This document shows positions 16,577 to 25,653 of a DNA stretch of 64,000 bases, one piece after another (position 1 is the first letter of the stretch; each line of letters begins with the position of its first letter). The stretch comes from Clostridium kluyveri DSM 555. GTDB lineage: Bacteria; Bacillota; Clostridia; Clostridiales; Clostridiaceae. The notes under the pieces were generated by a model. It was not told the origin of the DNA and ran no database searches. It saw only the letters and a list, made by a program, of their open reading frames with translations. Location: the NCBI RefSeq assembly GCF_000016505.1, contig NC_009706.1:310001-374000 (forward strand). Reading direction: 5' to 3'. A program made the translations under genes and the position numbers.

Positions 16577-16885
16577 TCATCTGCCATCCCATAAATATTT
16601 TTTCATATCTATATGTCCATCTTTCTTAAAAATGATTCCCTCTGATTTTAAAAGAGCTCTTTGTATGTCAGAACTTCCAAATACATAATCTGGAGACAGT
16701 TCACCGGATTTTTTCACAACTCTATGACAAGGAAGATGGGAAGGAGCTTTTCTCATTGCCCACCCAACTATTCGGGCACTTCTGGGTTCTCCCAGCATGA
16801 AGGCTATCTGACCATAGGTAGTTACTTTGCCCCTGGGTATTCTGGCAACTAGGTCATAAACTTTTGAGAAAAAATTTTTGGCCAA
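16577..16885 (-). CDS. MGMT-family DNA methyltransferase-like protein (DNA-binding domain only)
   Basis: At 102 residues this is only the C-terminal helix-turn-helix/active-site domain of O6-alkylguanine-DNA alkyltransferase. It has KVTTYGQIAFMLGEPRSARIVGWAMRKAP and the active-site PCHRV at 52-56 with the acceptor Cys53 present. Alkyltransferase-like proteins of similar size have Trp there, so this one may retain methyl transfer. It probably repairs or flags O6-alkylguanine. It is in the same orientation as, and 32 bases downstream of, the deformylase-like gene, so the two could share a transcript. Confidence 0.87.
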   Translation of the reverse strand: MAKNFFSKVYDLVARIPRGKVTTYGQIAFMLGEPRSARIVGWAMRKAPSHLPCHRVVKKSGELSPDYVFGSSDIQRALLKSEGIIFKKDGHIDMKKYLWDGR

Positions 16886-16917
16886 CTTAAAACACCTCCT
16901 GAAAATATCAATGAATA

Positions 16918-17403
16918 TTATACACTGTTTTTAAAATAAAAAGATTTACTGTCTATTGCCCTCATTGTAGCAAGTATACCGTCTAAGTGGTCATATTCGT
17001 GTTGTATCAGTTCTGAAAGATCACCTTCAAATTTTATGGAATTTTCTTTGAAATTCATATCCTTATAGGTTACTGTACAATTTTTAAAGCGCTTTACTTT
17101 TACTAAAAGGTCGGGAAAAGACATACAGTCATCCATTACTTCCATCATTTCTTTATTGGGAAAGGTAAGTATGGGATTAATGAAAATCAAAGGTTCGTCA
17201 ATGTACATATATATAAGCCTTTTGAATACACCAATTTGAGGTGCGGCAATTGCCCTGCCTGCATTGTATTTTTTACGAAAATCAATTAAAGTGTCATGTA
17301 AATTAGAAATGGTTTGTTTTATTAAATCTATGTCTTTTTCTTCCACTGGTGAACTTTTTCTATATAAATCGTAATTTCCAAGAAGCAGTATTTCTTTTAT
17401 CAT
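16918..17403 (-). CDS. Peptide deformylase-like metalloprotein
   Basis: This 161-residue protein has the deformylase order of motifs: GRAIAAPQIG at 49-58 (motif 1, GxGxAAPQ in true enzymes), DDCMSFP with Cys93 (motif 2, normally EGCLS) and QHEYDHLDG with H135, E136 and H139 (motif 3, intact). The metal ligands Cys, His, His and the catalytic Glu are therefore kept, but motifs 1 and 2 are divergent. It may be a second, specialised deformylase; a housekeeping copy elsewhere is likely. GGGGGG-like purines precede the ATG on the minus strand. Confidence 0.82.
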   Translation of the reverse strand: MIKEILLLGNYDLYRKSSPVEEKDIDLIKQTISNLHDTLIDFRKKYNAGRAIAAPQIGVFKRLIYMYIDEPLIFINPILTFPNKEMMEVMDDCMSFPDLLVKVKRFKNCTVTYKDMNFKENSIKFEGDLSELIQHEYDHLDGILATMRAIDSKSFYFKNSV

Positions 17404-17568
17404 AAATATAAAACCCCCCTGCTGTATAGTATTTCTTTTATATAATTTTACTACATAAGCATAGTTAAAAAAAGATTGCTATGATTATTTGGGTCTTTGT
17501 AGTTTATGATAAAATTAAAACATATGATGTATATGATTTTATCATTTTAGGAGGTAGTATATTTATAT

Positions 17569-18243
17569 ATGTATAAAATAATGATAATTGAAGATGACAG
17601 GGCGCTTTCAGATAATATTATAGAAATGTTGATTAAATGGGATTTTAATGTGTGTGGAGTAAGAGATTATTCCAATATTCTCTCTGAATTTATTGAAAAT
17701 AAGCCCCATTTAGTTGTTATGGATATTAACTTACCTTATTTTGATGGGTTTTATTGGTGTAATAAAATCAGAGAAATGTCTCAATGTCCCATTATATTTC
17801 TTTCTTCAAGAGATAGCAATATGGATATTATTATGGCTGTAAATATGGGGGCAGATGATTATATAACAAAACCTTTTTCTATGGATGTTTTAATTGCAAA
17901 AATAAGTGCACTTATAAGAAGGACTTATTCATATGGGGAAGGAGCTTCTGAACTATTAGAGTGTAATGGAGCTATATTGAATTTGACATATAAAACACTT
18001 TCGTATAATGAAAGAGAAATTGAACTTACAAAAAATGAATTTAAAATCATGCTGTTTTTAATGAAAAATAGTGGAAAAACCATATCAAGAGAGAGAATAA
18101 TGAGAACACTTTGGGATGATGACAATTTTATAAGTGATAATACCCTTACAGTAAATATTAATAGACTCCGTATGAGATTAAGAGATATAGGACTCTATGA
18201 TTTTATAAAAACAAAAAAAGGACGTGGATATGAAATATCATGA
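17569..18243 (+). CDS. OmpR/PhoB-family response regulator, Bce type
   Basis: The 224-residue protein has a receiver domain (IIEDD near residue 6, phospho-acceptor Asp52 in VVMDINLPYFDG, Lys in YITKPF) and a C-terminal winged helix (about 130-220; ELTKNEFKIMLFLM, KKGRGYEI). It overlaps the next gene, a small membrane kinase, by four bases. That kinase type, with the ABC transporter at 21.7 kb, marks it as a BceR-like regulator of peptide-antibiotic detoxification. A matching TNACA-N4-TGTAA operator lies at 21645-21658. Confidence 0.9.
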   Translation: MYKIMIIEDDRALSDNIIEMLIKWDFNVCGVRDYSNILSEFIENKPHLVVMDINLPYFDGFYWCNKIREMSQCPIIFLSSRDSNMDIIMAVNMGADDYITKPFSMDVLIAKISALIRRTYSYGEGASELLECNGAILNLTYKTLSYNEREIELTKNEFKIMLFLMKNSGKTISRERIMRTLWDDDNFISDNTLTVNINRLRMRLRDIGLYDFIKTKKGRGYEIS

Positions 18244-19262
18244 ATAAATTAGCTTATATGAAAAATTCAGTTTTTAAAATGATATATTTCATCTGTATTT
18301 TTGCTGTGATAAATTTAATATTATACAGTAGTGAGCCCGTTGGTGCATCATTTTATGATATAGTTTATATGGATTTTTTAATTATAGCTATATCAGTATT
18401 TTTCATGTTTATTGATTACAAAAGATGGAAATACAATTATAAACAAATATATGAATCTGTAACTAGTGGAAAGGAAATAAACTTAAGTATATTGGGAGGG
18501 AATCATGTTTTTGAAGTTTGGCTTATAAAGGAAATTCTAAAAATTAAGGATAGAGAAAAAAATGAAAAGGTTCAGGAAGTAAAAGATAATTTAGATGAAA
18601 TCAATGATTACATGACAAAATGGATTCATGAAGTAAAGATCCCCTTATCTGTGTGTGAACTTATTTTAGATAAAATAGAGGAGACAGATATATCTGAACA
18701 GCTGAGACTTGAAATGGACAGAATAAAATTTCTTATAAATCAGGTACTTTATATAAGCAGAGCTTCAAGCTTTTCAGAGGATCTCCAGGTAGATGAAGTT
18801 AATATTACCCGCATTATTAAAGCAGTGGTGAAAAAAAATGCATCATTTTTTATAGCAAAAAAAATAAATTTAAATTTTGAAGATATTGATTTTAATGTAA
18901 TAACGGATGAAAAATGGATTTCCTATATTATAGATCAAATTATAAATAATAGCTGTAAATATATGCATGAGAGCGGAAGAATAGATATATGGGGAGAAGA
19001 AAATGATAAGGAGGTAAAACTTTACATTAAAGATAATGGAATAGGCATAGAAGAAAAGGATATAAGGAGAATATTTGACAAAGGTTTTACGGGAGAAAAT
19101 GGAAGACAATTTGGCAAATCTACAGGAATGGGTCTGTATCTTTCAAAAAAAATAATAGATAAGTTGAATCATCAATTAAAAGTTGAATCTGAAGTAGGCA
19201 GCGGAACAGAATTTGTTATATATTTTTACAAACTATCAGATTATTTTAATGTTAATACATAA
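18240..19262 (+). CDS. Intramembrane-sensing histidine kinase, Bce type
   Basis: The 340-residue kinase has two transmembrane helices close together (about 13-30 and 42-60) with almost no extracellular loop. This is typical of BceS-type kinases, which sense flux through their partner ABC transporter instead of binding the drug. The H-box is WIHEVKIPLS with His130. The N and G boxes are visible as INNSCKYMHESG, DNGIGI and GKSTGMGLYLSKK. It is translationally coupled to the response regulator gene. Confidence 0.9.
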   Translation: MNKLAYMKNSVFKMIYFICIFAVINLILYSSEPVGASFYDIVYMDFLIIAISVFFMFIDYKRWKYNYKQIYESVTSGKEINLSILGGNHVFEVWLIKEILKIKDREKNEKVQEVKDNLDEINDYMTKWIHEVKIPLSVCELILDKIEETDISEQLRLEMDRIKFLINQVLYISRASSFSEDLQVDEVNITRIIKAVVKKNASFFIAKKINLNFEDIDFNVITDEKWISYIIDQIINNSCKYMHESGRIDIWGEENDKEVKLYIKDNGIGIEEKDIRRIFDKGFTGENGRQFGKSTGMGLYLSKKIIDKLNHQLKVESEVGSGTEFVIYFYKLSDYFNVNT

Positions 19263-19280
19263 ATAATTTCAAAGAGAGAA

Positions 19281-19326
19281 TTTAAAAACTGCCGTGTCAT
19301 AATTATATGATACAGCAGTTTTTAAA
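19281..19326. terminator. Bidirectional terminator between kinase and ahpF
   Basis: TTTAAAAACTGC (19281-19292) and GCAGTTTTTAAA (19315-19326) pair perfectly. The inner sequence extends the stem and T-runs are present on both sides. It separates the converging bce kinase and ahpF genes. Confidence 0.8.
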
Positions 19327-19327
19327 A

Positions 19328-20857
19328 TTAACTTCGGATTAGGTAATCAAATGCACTTAAAGCTGCAGTTGCACCTGAGCCCATGGAAATAATGATTTGT
19401 TTGTATGGACTATTTGTGCAATCTCCTGAAGCAAATACTCCAGGTATGTCCGTTGCACCATGGCTATCCACAACAATTTCACCTCGTGAATTGCGTGTTA
19501 TAGTTTTGTCCAGCCAGTCAGTATTTGGGATGAGACCAATCTGAACAAATACACCCTGTAGTTCAATATGATGTTTTTCTCCTGTAAGGCGATCAGCATA
19601 AGTAATGCCATTTACTTTGTCTATGCCGGTGATTTCCTTTATTTTAACATTTTTTATGACGGTTACATTAGACAAACTGTTAAGGCGCTTTTGAAGCACA
19701 TCGTCAGCTTTAAGTTCTGGCATGAACTCAAGGACAGTTACATGATTAACAATTCCTCCCAGATCAATGGCCGCCTCAATGCCGGAATTACCGCCGCCAA
19801 TAACTGCTGTATTCTTTCCTTTAAATAAAGGACCATCACAATGAGGACAGTAAGTAACACCTTTGTTTTTTAACTCTTTTTCACCAGGTACACCAACATT
19901 CCGCCAGCTGGCGCCTGTTGAAAGAATTACAGTTTTGCTTTTTAGCAAGGTTCCATTTTTCAGCTGAATTTCTATTAATTCTTTCTTTTTTAAACCTATG
20001 GCATACTGGGAAGTAATTATATCTACATTATATTCTTTAATGTGTTCTTCAAGATTTGCGGATAGTTTAGGACCTTCAATGTATTTTGTGCCTGTAAAAT
20101 TTTCAATACCAACGGTATCCGTAACCTGGCCACCCAAGCGTTCAGCAATGATTCCTGTGCGGATGCCTTTTCGTGCTGCATATATTGCTGCAGTTGCACC
20201 AGCTGGACCGGCTCCTACAACGAGAACATCATAAGGGGTTTTGTTGAAAATTTCTGATGGTTTGGTACTGCTGCCAATTTTGGAAAGAATATCTGTAAGT
20301 GTCATACGACCGCTGTTAAAGTGATTACCATTCAGATAGACAGAAGGTACTGCCATGATGTTTTTGTCTTCCACTTCTTTTTTAAAAACTGCACCATCAA
20401 TCATAGTATGGGTGATATTGGGATTTAGGATACTCATAAGGTTAAGTGCCTGTACAACATCAGGACAATTGTGGCAGCTCAAGCTGGCGTAAGTTTCAAA
20501 ATTATAGTTACCTTTGACATTTGTAATCTGTTCAAGTATTTCACTATCAACTTTTGGGGCTCTTCCACTGGTTTGTAGAAGTGCTAGTACTAATGAGGTA
20601 AATTCTTGACCTAAAGGTACACCTGCAAAAATTACACCAGTATCTTCATGGGGACGGTTAATACTAAAACTTGGAGTCCTCTGAAGTGTCACTTTTTCCA
20701 CCTTGATTTTAGATGACATACCGGCTATCTCATTTATAAGAGTCAGCATGTCATTAGATGTATTATCCGATCCAGCACTAACTTTAAGCAGTATATCGCC
20801 TTCCATCAGGTTAAGATATTGGGCTAATTGTGATTTTATATCTGCATCCAGAATCAT
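19328..20857 (-). CDS. ahpF: Alkyl hydroperoxide reductase subunit F
   Basis: This 509-residue flavoprotein disulfide reductase passes electrons from NAD(P)H to AhpC. The N-terminal ~200 residues are the tandem thioredoxin-like domain with redox pair C128/C131 (CHNC). The thioredoxin-reductase part has the FAD motif GAGPAG at 215-220, the second dinucleotide motif GGGNSG and the active-site CPHC at 337-340. It lies 12 bases downstream of ahpC in the same operon. The operon is inserted, on the opposite strand, between the two halves of a Bce resistance module. Confidence 0.93.
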   Translation of the reverse strand: MILDADIKSQLAQYLNLMEGDILLKVSAGSDNTSNDMLTLINEIAGMSSKIKVEKVTLQRTPSFSINRPHEDTGVIFAGVPLGQEFTSLVLALLQTSGRAPKVDSEILEQITNVKGNYNFETYASLSCHNCPDVVQALNLMSILNPNITHTMIDGAVFKKEVEDKNIMAVPSVYLNGNHFNSGRMTLTDILSKIGSSTKPSEIFNKTPYDVLVVGAGPAGATAAIYAARKGIRTGIIAERLGGQVTDTVGIENFTGTKYIEGPKLSANLEEHIKEYNVDIITSQYAIGLKKKELIEIQLKNGTLLKSKTVILSTGASWRNVGVPGEKELKNKGVTYCPHCDGPLFKGKNTAVIGGGNSGIEAAIDLGGIVNHVTVLEFMPELKADDVLQKRLNSLSNVTVIKNVKIKEITGIDKVNGITYADRLTGEKHHIELQGVFVQIGLIPNTDWLDKTITRNSRGEIVVDSHGATDIPGVFASGDCTNSPYKQIIISMGSGATAALSAFDYLIRS

Positions 20858-20869
20858 TTGTAGTACCTC

Positions 20870-21433
20870 TTAAATCTTTCCTACAAGATCGAGACTTGGC
20901 TTAAGGGTTGAAGATCCTTCTTTCCATTTGGCAGGGCAAACTTCACCTGGATTGTTTCTAACATATTGTGCTGCTTTTATTTTGCTGACAACAGTGTTGG
21001 CGTCTCTGCCTATGCTGCCAGCGTTGATTTCTACAGCCTGAATTATACCATCTGGATCAATGATAAAAGTACCACGGTTAGCGAGACCCTGTTCTTCAAT
21101 GAGTACATCAAAGTTTCTGGTTAATGTTTGGGAAGGATCTCCAATCATAGTGTAAGTGATTTTATTTATAGTTTGTGAACTGTCATGCCATGCCTTATGT
21201 GTATAATGAGTATCTGTGGAAACAGAGTATACTTCAGTCCCAAGGCTCTTTAGTGTTTCATAATTGTTTTGCAAATCTTCGAGTTCAGTTGGGCATACAA
21301 AGCTAAAATCTGCTGGGTAGAAGCAAACTACGCTCCATTTCCCCTTAAAATCTGCCTCGGTGACGTCTATAAATTTTCCATTGTGATAAGCGGATGCTTT
21401 GAAAGGTTTCACTTCAGTTCCAATTAATGACAT
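20870..21433 (-). CDS. ahpC: Peroxiredoxin AhpC
   Basis: This 187-residue typical two-cysteine peroxiredoxin has peroxidatic Cys47 in FSFVCPTE and resolving Cys166 in [17 protein letters not shown] lies in the expected place. It reduces hydrogen peroxide and organic hydroperoxides, with AhpF as reductant. The ATG is preceded by AGGAGG on the minus strand. A Fur/PerR-type box about 65-85 bases upstream (21499-21516) makes peroxide- or iron-responsive control likely. Confidence 0.95.
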   Translation of the reverse strand: MSLIGTEVKPFKASAYHNGKFIDVTEADFKGKWSVVCFYPADFSFVCPTELEDLQNNYETLKSLGTEVYSVSTDTHYTHKAWHDSSQTINKITYTMIGDPSQTLTRNFDVLIEEQGLANRGTFIIDPDGIIQAVEINAGSIGRDANTVVSKIKAAQYVRNNPGEVCPAKWKEGSSTLKPSLDLVGKI

Positions 21434-21498
21434 AATAATTACCTCCTAAAATTTAAATTTAATATCATATAAGCTCTTTTGTATATTGTATAAATGAA

Positions 21499-21516
21499 AA
21501 TAATAATCATTATCTT
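21499..21516. promoter_or_regulatory. Candidate PerR/Fur box upstream of ahpCF
   Basis: AATAATAATCATTATCTT contains GATAATGATTATTAT on the other strand, resembling the PerR/Fur box core. It lies upstream of ahpC, a classic PerR target. Assigned by pattern and position only. Confidence 0.5.
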
Positions 21517-21644
21517 ATGGTATTAATTATTATATACCTTTAAGAAAAAGTCAAGAGGTTATGAAAAATTTTTTATAAATTTTTTTACAAAGTGATTTAA
21601 GATTGGTGAAGTTCTACTGTAAAAGCTACTTAAAGTTTGTTATG

Positions 21645-21658
21645 TTACATAAATGTAA
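21645..21658. promoter_or_regulatory. BceR-type operator upstream of the ABC transporter genes
   Basis: TTACATAAATGTAA is a perfect dyad that fits the TNACA-N4-TGTAA motif described for BceR-like regulators of Firmicutes. It lies about 95 bases before the start codon of the ABC ATPase gene. A further ATGTAAG half-site follows near 21671. Confidence 0.7.
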
Positions 21659-21751
21659 GGTTAAAAGGGAAAATGTAAGTTAAATTGGATGGAAACCTGC
21701 AAAGTCAAGAGATAAAATAACACTGAGCTTTAAAAAAGGAGGATTTTTTAT

Positions 21752-22540
21752 ATGGGTATAGTTATAGAAACAAAAAATTTAAAAAAGGTTTACGGTTCAA
21801 AATCTATGTCTTTTACTGCTTTAGGTGGAATTGATTTGCAGGTTGAAGAAGGAGAATTTCTTGGCATAATGGGGCCTTCAGGAGCAGGTAAAACTACTTT
21901 GCTGAATATTATTTCTACAATTGATAATCCAACTAGTGGAAGTTATTTTTTTCAGGGAGAGGATATGTCGAAGGTTAAAGGTAAAGCTCTGGCAAGTTTT
22001 AGAAAGAATAAAATAGGTTTTATATTTCAGGATTTTAACCTTTTGGATAATATGTCAGTTCAGGATAATATAGCTCTTCCACTTGCACTCGGGAAGGTTA
22101 AATACAGTGAAATAACAAGGAAAGTCAATGAGATATCGGATTTTTTGGGACTTAAGGAACATCTAAATAAATATCCCTATCAGCTTTCTGGGGGACAAAA
22201 GCAGAGAGTTGCAGCGGCAAGAGCGCTTATGACAACGCCTTCTGTGATATTTGCGGATGAACCTACGGGTTCTCTGGATTCAAAGTCTGCGGCAGAGCTT
22301 CTAGGATGTCTTACAGATATGAATATAAAATATAAGACAACTATAATAATGGTAACACATGATGCCTTTGCTGCCAGCTATTGCAGAAGAATAATGTTTA
22401 TAAAAGATGGAAAAATTCATGCAAGACTGGATAAAAACAAGGATAGAAAGGAATTTTTCCATAGGATTATGGATATGGTTTCCTCCATGAGCAGCGGTAT
22501 AGATTATTATGTACAGGATGATAAGAGGAGGGATTATTAA
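21752..22540 (+). CDS. Bce-type ABC transporter ATP-binding protein
   Basis: The 262-residue ATPase of the MacB/LolD/BceA class has Walker A GPSGAGKTT, signature YQLSGGQKQRVAAARAL, Walker B VIFADEPTGSLDSKSA and H-loop MVTHD. It shares its stop/start bases with the permease gene. Together they form a BceAB-type complex that protects the cell wall cycle against peptide antibiotics and signals to the kinase at 18240. AAAAGGAGG precedes the ATG, and the BceR-type operator lies upstream. Confidence 0.92.
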   Translation: MGIVIETKNLKKVYGSKSMSFTALGGIDLQVEEGEFLGIMGPSGAGKTTLLNIISTIDNPTSGSYFFQGEDMSKVKGKALASFRKNKIGFIFQDFNLLDNMSVQDNIALPLALGKVKYSEITRKVNEISDFLGLKEHLNKYPYQLSGGQKQRVAAARALMTTPSVIFADEPTGSLDSKSAAELLGCLTDMNIKYKTTIIMVTHDAFAASYCRRIMFIKDGKIHARLDKNKDRKEFFHRIMDMVSSMSSGIDYYVQDDKRRDY

Positions 22541-24453
22541 TGAATTCTCTCAATATGGCTTTTGATAATTTTAGGAGAAATATAAAAGTTTATGGGCTTT
22601 ATGTAATGTCAATGATTTTTTCTGTATTTATATACTATAATTTTATTGCTTTAAAATATAATCCAGATTTTGAAAAGGCAAAAGAAGTTACACAGTACAT
22701 TAAAGGAACCTCCACAGCAGTATCATATATACTTCTTTTGTTTATTATATTCTTTGTGTGGTTTTCAAGTTCATTTTTTTTAAATCAAAGGAAAAGGGAA
22801 ATAGGGATTTATGCTTTTATGGGTGTTACAAATTCTGAAATTGCCCTTATATATTCTATAGAATTTATTTTTATAGGAATTACAGCAATTGTATTAGGGT
22901 TATTTCTTGGAATTATATTTTGCAAGATGTTTCTTATGATGTTGGCTAAAGTTGCCATAATGAACATGAAAATAAGGTTTTTTATATCCTATAAGGCAAT
23001 GGTCGAAACAGCTGTTACATTTTTTATAATCTTTTTTGTAAATTCAATTTTAGGTTATATAAATATAATAAGGACTAAGCTTATTGATCTTTTGAATGCA
23101 TCTAAAAAGGAGGAAAGTTATCCAAAAGTAAGTTATATAAAGGGCATATTGTCTTTGGTATGTATAGGTATGGGATATTATTTTGCCAGAAAAACAGCAG
23201 GTGGTGTAGGCAATTTTATGGAAAATTTGCCCCTGGCTATTATATTTGTATTGATAGGGACTTATTGGCTGTTTGGAGCGGCGTATTCTGTACTAATGAA
23301 GTTTATAATAAATCAAAAGAAAATACTTTACCGGGGGATAAATATAGTAAGCATGTCCAATATTGCTTTCAGAATAAAAAATAATTATAGGACTCTAGCA
23401 GCAGTAGCCATTTTAGTAACTGTAACGCTGACTTCCTATGGTACTGTGGCATCTCTTAAGTATTTTGTTAAAATAAGAGATTCTATACAGGCTCCCTATG
23501 AAATTTCATATATTTTAGAGGACAATGACAAAGTAAAATCTGAAGTAAAGGACAAGTTAAGAGAAAGTGGCAAAGATATAATGCTTGATGAAAATATAAA
23601 ATTTCTTATTTTAAAACCACATATAGAAAATCAAACTGAGTTCAAAATGGAAGATTCTGATACGGCGGTAGTAAGATATTCTGATTTTGTAAAGATAAGC
23701 AGGAATTTAAAAGCAAAAAAGTTAAGGAAAATAGAAAAAGAAAAACTTTTAAAAGGAGAAGCTTTTTATGTGCAAACACCCACGGTAGTGATGAGCCTTA
23801 TGAATTTTGAAAAGGTAAAGGCATATATAGATGGAAAAAGTTATTTTATAAAGGAAACCTATAAAACCCCTTTGTTTGGCAATGGTATGCCTACAGGATG
23901 TCTTATATTAAATGACGAGGATTATAACCTGCTAAGAAGTAAAAATAAGGAATATGATTTTACTGGATTCAAAATAAATAATGTAAATGATATAAAATCA
24001 ACAGCTGAAAAATTAAAATCTATTGATGCAATTAGAGATACACTATATGTCACTGTAAGCAAAGATGTTACAAGTTACAGCACTTTTGGAATAATCTACT
24101 TTCTTGGTGCCTTTTTAGCTCTTGTATTTATAATAGCTACGGGAAGTATAATATATTTCAAGCTTGTAAGTGAAGCTTATATAGACAAAGAAAAATACAG
24201 CATTTTGAAGAGAATTGGAATGACTTATAAAGAAATATACAGTGCTTCTGCAAGGCAGATAGGTATTTCATATTTGTTTCCTCTCATAGTTGGAATAATT
24301 CACAGCTGTGTGGCAATGTCTGTATTAAGTAATCTTATGAGCTACAATATAATAGTGCCTGCAATTTTAAGTATAATAATCTTTATTTTTGTATATGGCA
24401 TTTATTTTGTTGCAACCACCAAAAAGTATTTGAACATAGTATTATCAAAATGA
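22540..24453 (+). CDS. Bce-type FtsX-domain permease
   Basis: This 637-residue membrane protein has the ten-helix BceB layout: one helix at about 18-38, three at about 55-185 forming the first FtsX core, a further block at about 200-300, a large extracellular domain at about 310-510, and a last FtsX core at about 515-635. The extracellular domain of ~200 residues is the hallmark that distinguishes BceB from MacB. It acts with the preceding ATPase, probably removing or freeing lipid-bound targets from peptide antibiotics, and it is the likely input to the intramembrane kinase. Confidence 0.9.
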   Translation: MNSLNMAFDNFRRNIKVYGLYVMSMIFSVFIYYNFIALKYNPDFEKAKEVTQYIKGTSTAVSYILLLFIIFFVWFSSSFFLNQRKREIGIYAFMGVTNSEIALIYSIEFIFIGITAIVLGLFLGIIFCKMFLMMLAKVAIMNMKIRFFISYKAMVETAVTFFIIFFVNSILGYINIIRTKLIDLLNASKKEESYPKVSYIKGILSLVCIGMGYYFARKTAGGVGNFMENLPLAIIFVLIGTYWLFGAAYSVLMKFIINQKKILYRGINIVSMSNIAFRIKNNYRTLAAVAILVTVTLTSYGTVASLKYFVKIRDSIQAPYEISYILEDNDKVKSEVKDKLRESGKDIMLDENIKFLILKPHIENQTEFKMEDSDTAVVRYSDFVKISRNLKAKKLRKIEKEKLLKGEAFYVQTPTVVMSLMNFEKVKAYIDGKSYFIKETYKTPLFGNGMPTGCLILNDEDYNLLRSKNKEYDFTGFKINNVNDIKSTAEKLKSIDAIRDTLYVTVSKDVTSYSTFGIIYFLGAFLALVFIIATGSIIYFKLVSEAYIDKEKYSILKRIGMTYKEIYSASARQIGISYLFPLIVGIIHSCVAMSVLSNLMSYNIIVPAILSIIIFIFVYGIYFVATTKKYLNIVLSK

Positions 24454-24541
24454 ATTATCTTTTTGGGTTTTTGCTTGTAAGGTGGTATTATAAAAATAAC
24501 GGTTTTATATTTTTTCAAGCAGACAAAAGAAGCAGTGGATA

Positions 24542-25534
24542 TTGATTCCAGTAAAAGGAAGTGATAAGATTAAAGTGAAAGTTGATAGGGAAGACAGACT
24601 ATTTAGTTGTAATAATATGACTGTGATAGAAAGATGTGAAGATTTTACTGTATATAGAATAAAAGATGTTACCGGAGAAGGCATTATGACCTGTCACAAG
24701 GTATTTCCAGGTATTGATCTGATATATAATGACTTTCATATGCTGAATTGCTTTTCAGAGTTTGTACCAAAAGTGGAGATGATAGGGATTGATCACTGCA
24801 GGGAAGGGAGAATTGAGTGGGAATTTGAGGATAACTCTTATATGTATTTGGGAGAGGGAGATCTCCAGATTAATTCCAAGGATAACCACGCTATGGGATT
24901 TGGATTTCCTTTAAGTCATTATCATGGAATTACTGTAGCAGTATATGTTGAAGAAGCAGTGAAAACATTATGTAATGTATTAGATGGTTTTTCTGTGGAT
25001 CCTTACAAATTACGGGAAAAATTCTGTATTAGGAAGAGACCTTTTATTATGCGTGCCGAGGATTCTATAGAACATATTTTTTCTGAATTGTATACTATTC
25101 CTAACAAAGTGAGAAAAAACTATTTTAAGATTAAGGTTTTAGAGCTTCTATTGTTTTTAAGCATATTGGATGTTCCATTAAATGGAGAAGAAAGACCATA
25201 TTTCCCCAGAAAACAAGTTGAAAAGGTAAAGTCAGTTATGAAATATATAACTAAAAATGTAGATAAACATATTACATTGAAGGAATTGTCCCTAAAGTTT
25301 AATATGCCCATTACCTCCTTGAAACTTTGTTTTAAAGGTGTTTATGGTACTTCACCTTATTCATATATGCGCTATTATCGTATGCATGTTGCAGCATCAA
25401 TGCTCCGTCGGAGTGATGAAAGTATTGCTGATATTGCAGGAAAGGTAGGTTATGATAATTCCAGTAAATTTTCAGCAGCTTTCAAGTCAGTTAAGGGAAT
25501 GTGTCCCTATAAATACAGAAAATCTTTTGTCTAA
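24542..25534 (+). CDS. AraC-family regulator upstream of two ABC half transporters
   Basis: The C-terminal ~100 residues contain two AraC helix-turn-helix units (ITLKELSLKFNMPITSLKLC and ADIAGKVGYDNSSKFSAAFK), with CPYKYRK at the end. The N-terminal ~220 residues are a cupin-like sensing part that I cannot relate to a ligand. The start is uncertain: the frame opens with TTG at 24542, a GTG lies at 24575, and neither has an ideal ribosome binding site. AraC regulator plus two exporter-fold ABC genes is the order seen in ybtA-ybtP-ybtQ-like siderophore import loci, so iron or siderophore control is a reasonable guess. Confidence 0.82.
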   Translation: MIPVKGSDKIKVKVDREDRLFSCNNMTVIERCEDFTVYRIKDVTGEGIMTCHKVFPGIDLIYNDFHMLNCFSEFVPKVEMIGIDHCREGRIEWEFEDNSYMYLGEGDLQINSKDNHAMGFGFPLSHYHGITVAVYVEEAVKTLCNVLDGFSVDPYKLREKFCIRKRPFIMRAEDSIEHIFSELYTIPNKVRKNYFKIKVLELLLFLSILDVPLNGEERPYFPRKQVEKVKSVMKYITKNVDKHITLKELSLKFNMPITSLKLCFKGVYGTSPYSYMRYYRMHVAASMLRRSDESIADIAGKVGYDNSSKFSAAFKSVKGMCPYKYRKSFV

Positions 25535-25580
25535 ATGGAGTTAAAATGGTTATTGTGGAGTAGATGGCAATAATGAATAC

Positions 25581-25630
25581 AAATATAATATGGGTTGATT
25601 AGTTACGACTAATCAACCCATATTATATTT
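25581..25630. terminator. Long perfect inverted repeat between araC-type gene and ABC genes
   Basis: Two 23-base arms (25581-25603 and 25608-25630, core TGGGTTGATTAGT) are exactly complementary with a TACG loop. It ends 24 bases before the ABC gene start. It can act as terminator for the AraC gene, as an attenuator in the ABC leader, or as an operator. Confidence 0.65.
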
Positions 25631-25653
25631 GTTATGAAAGGGGAGAATACAGA

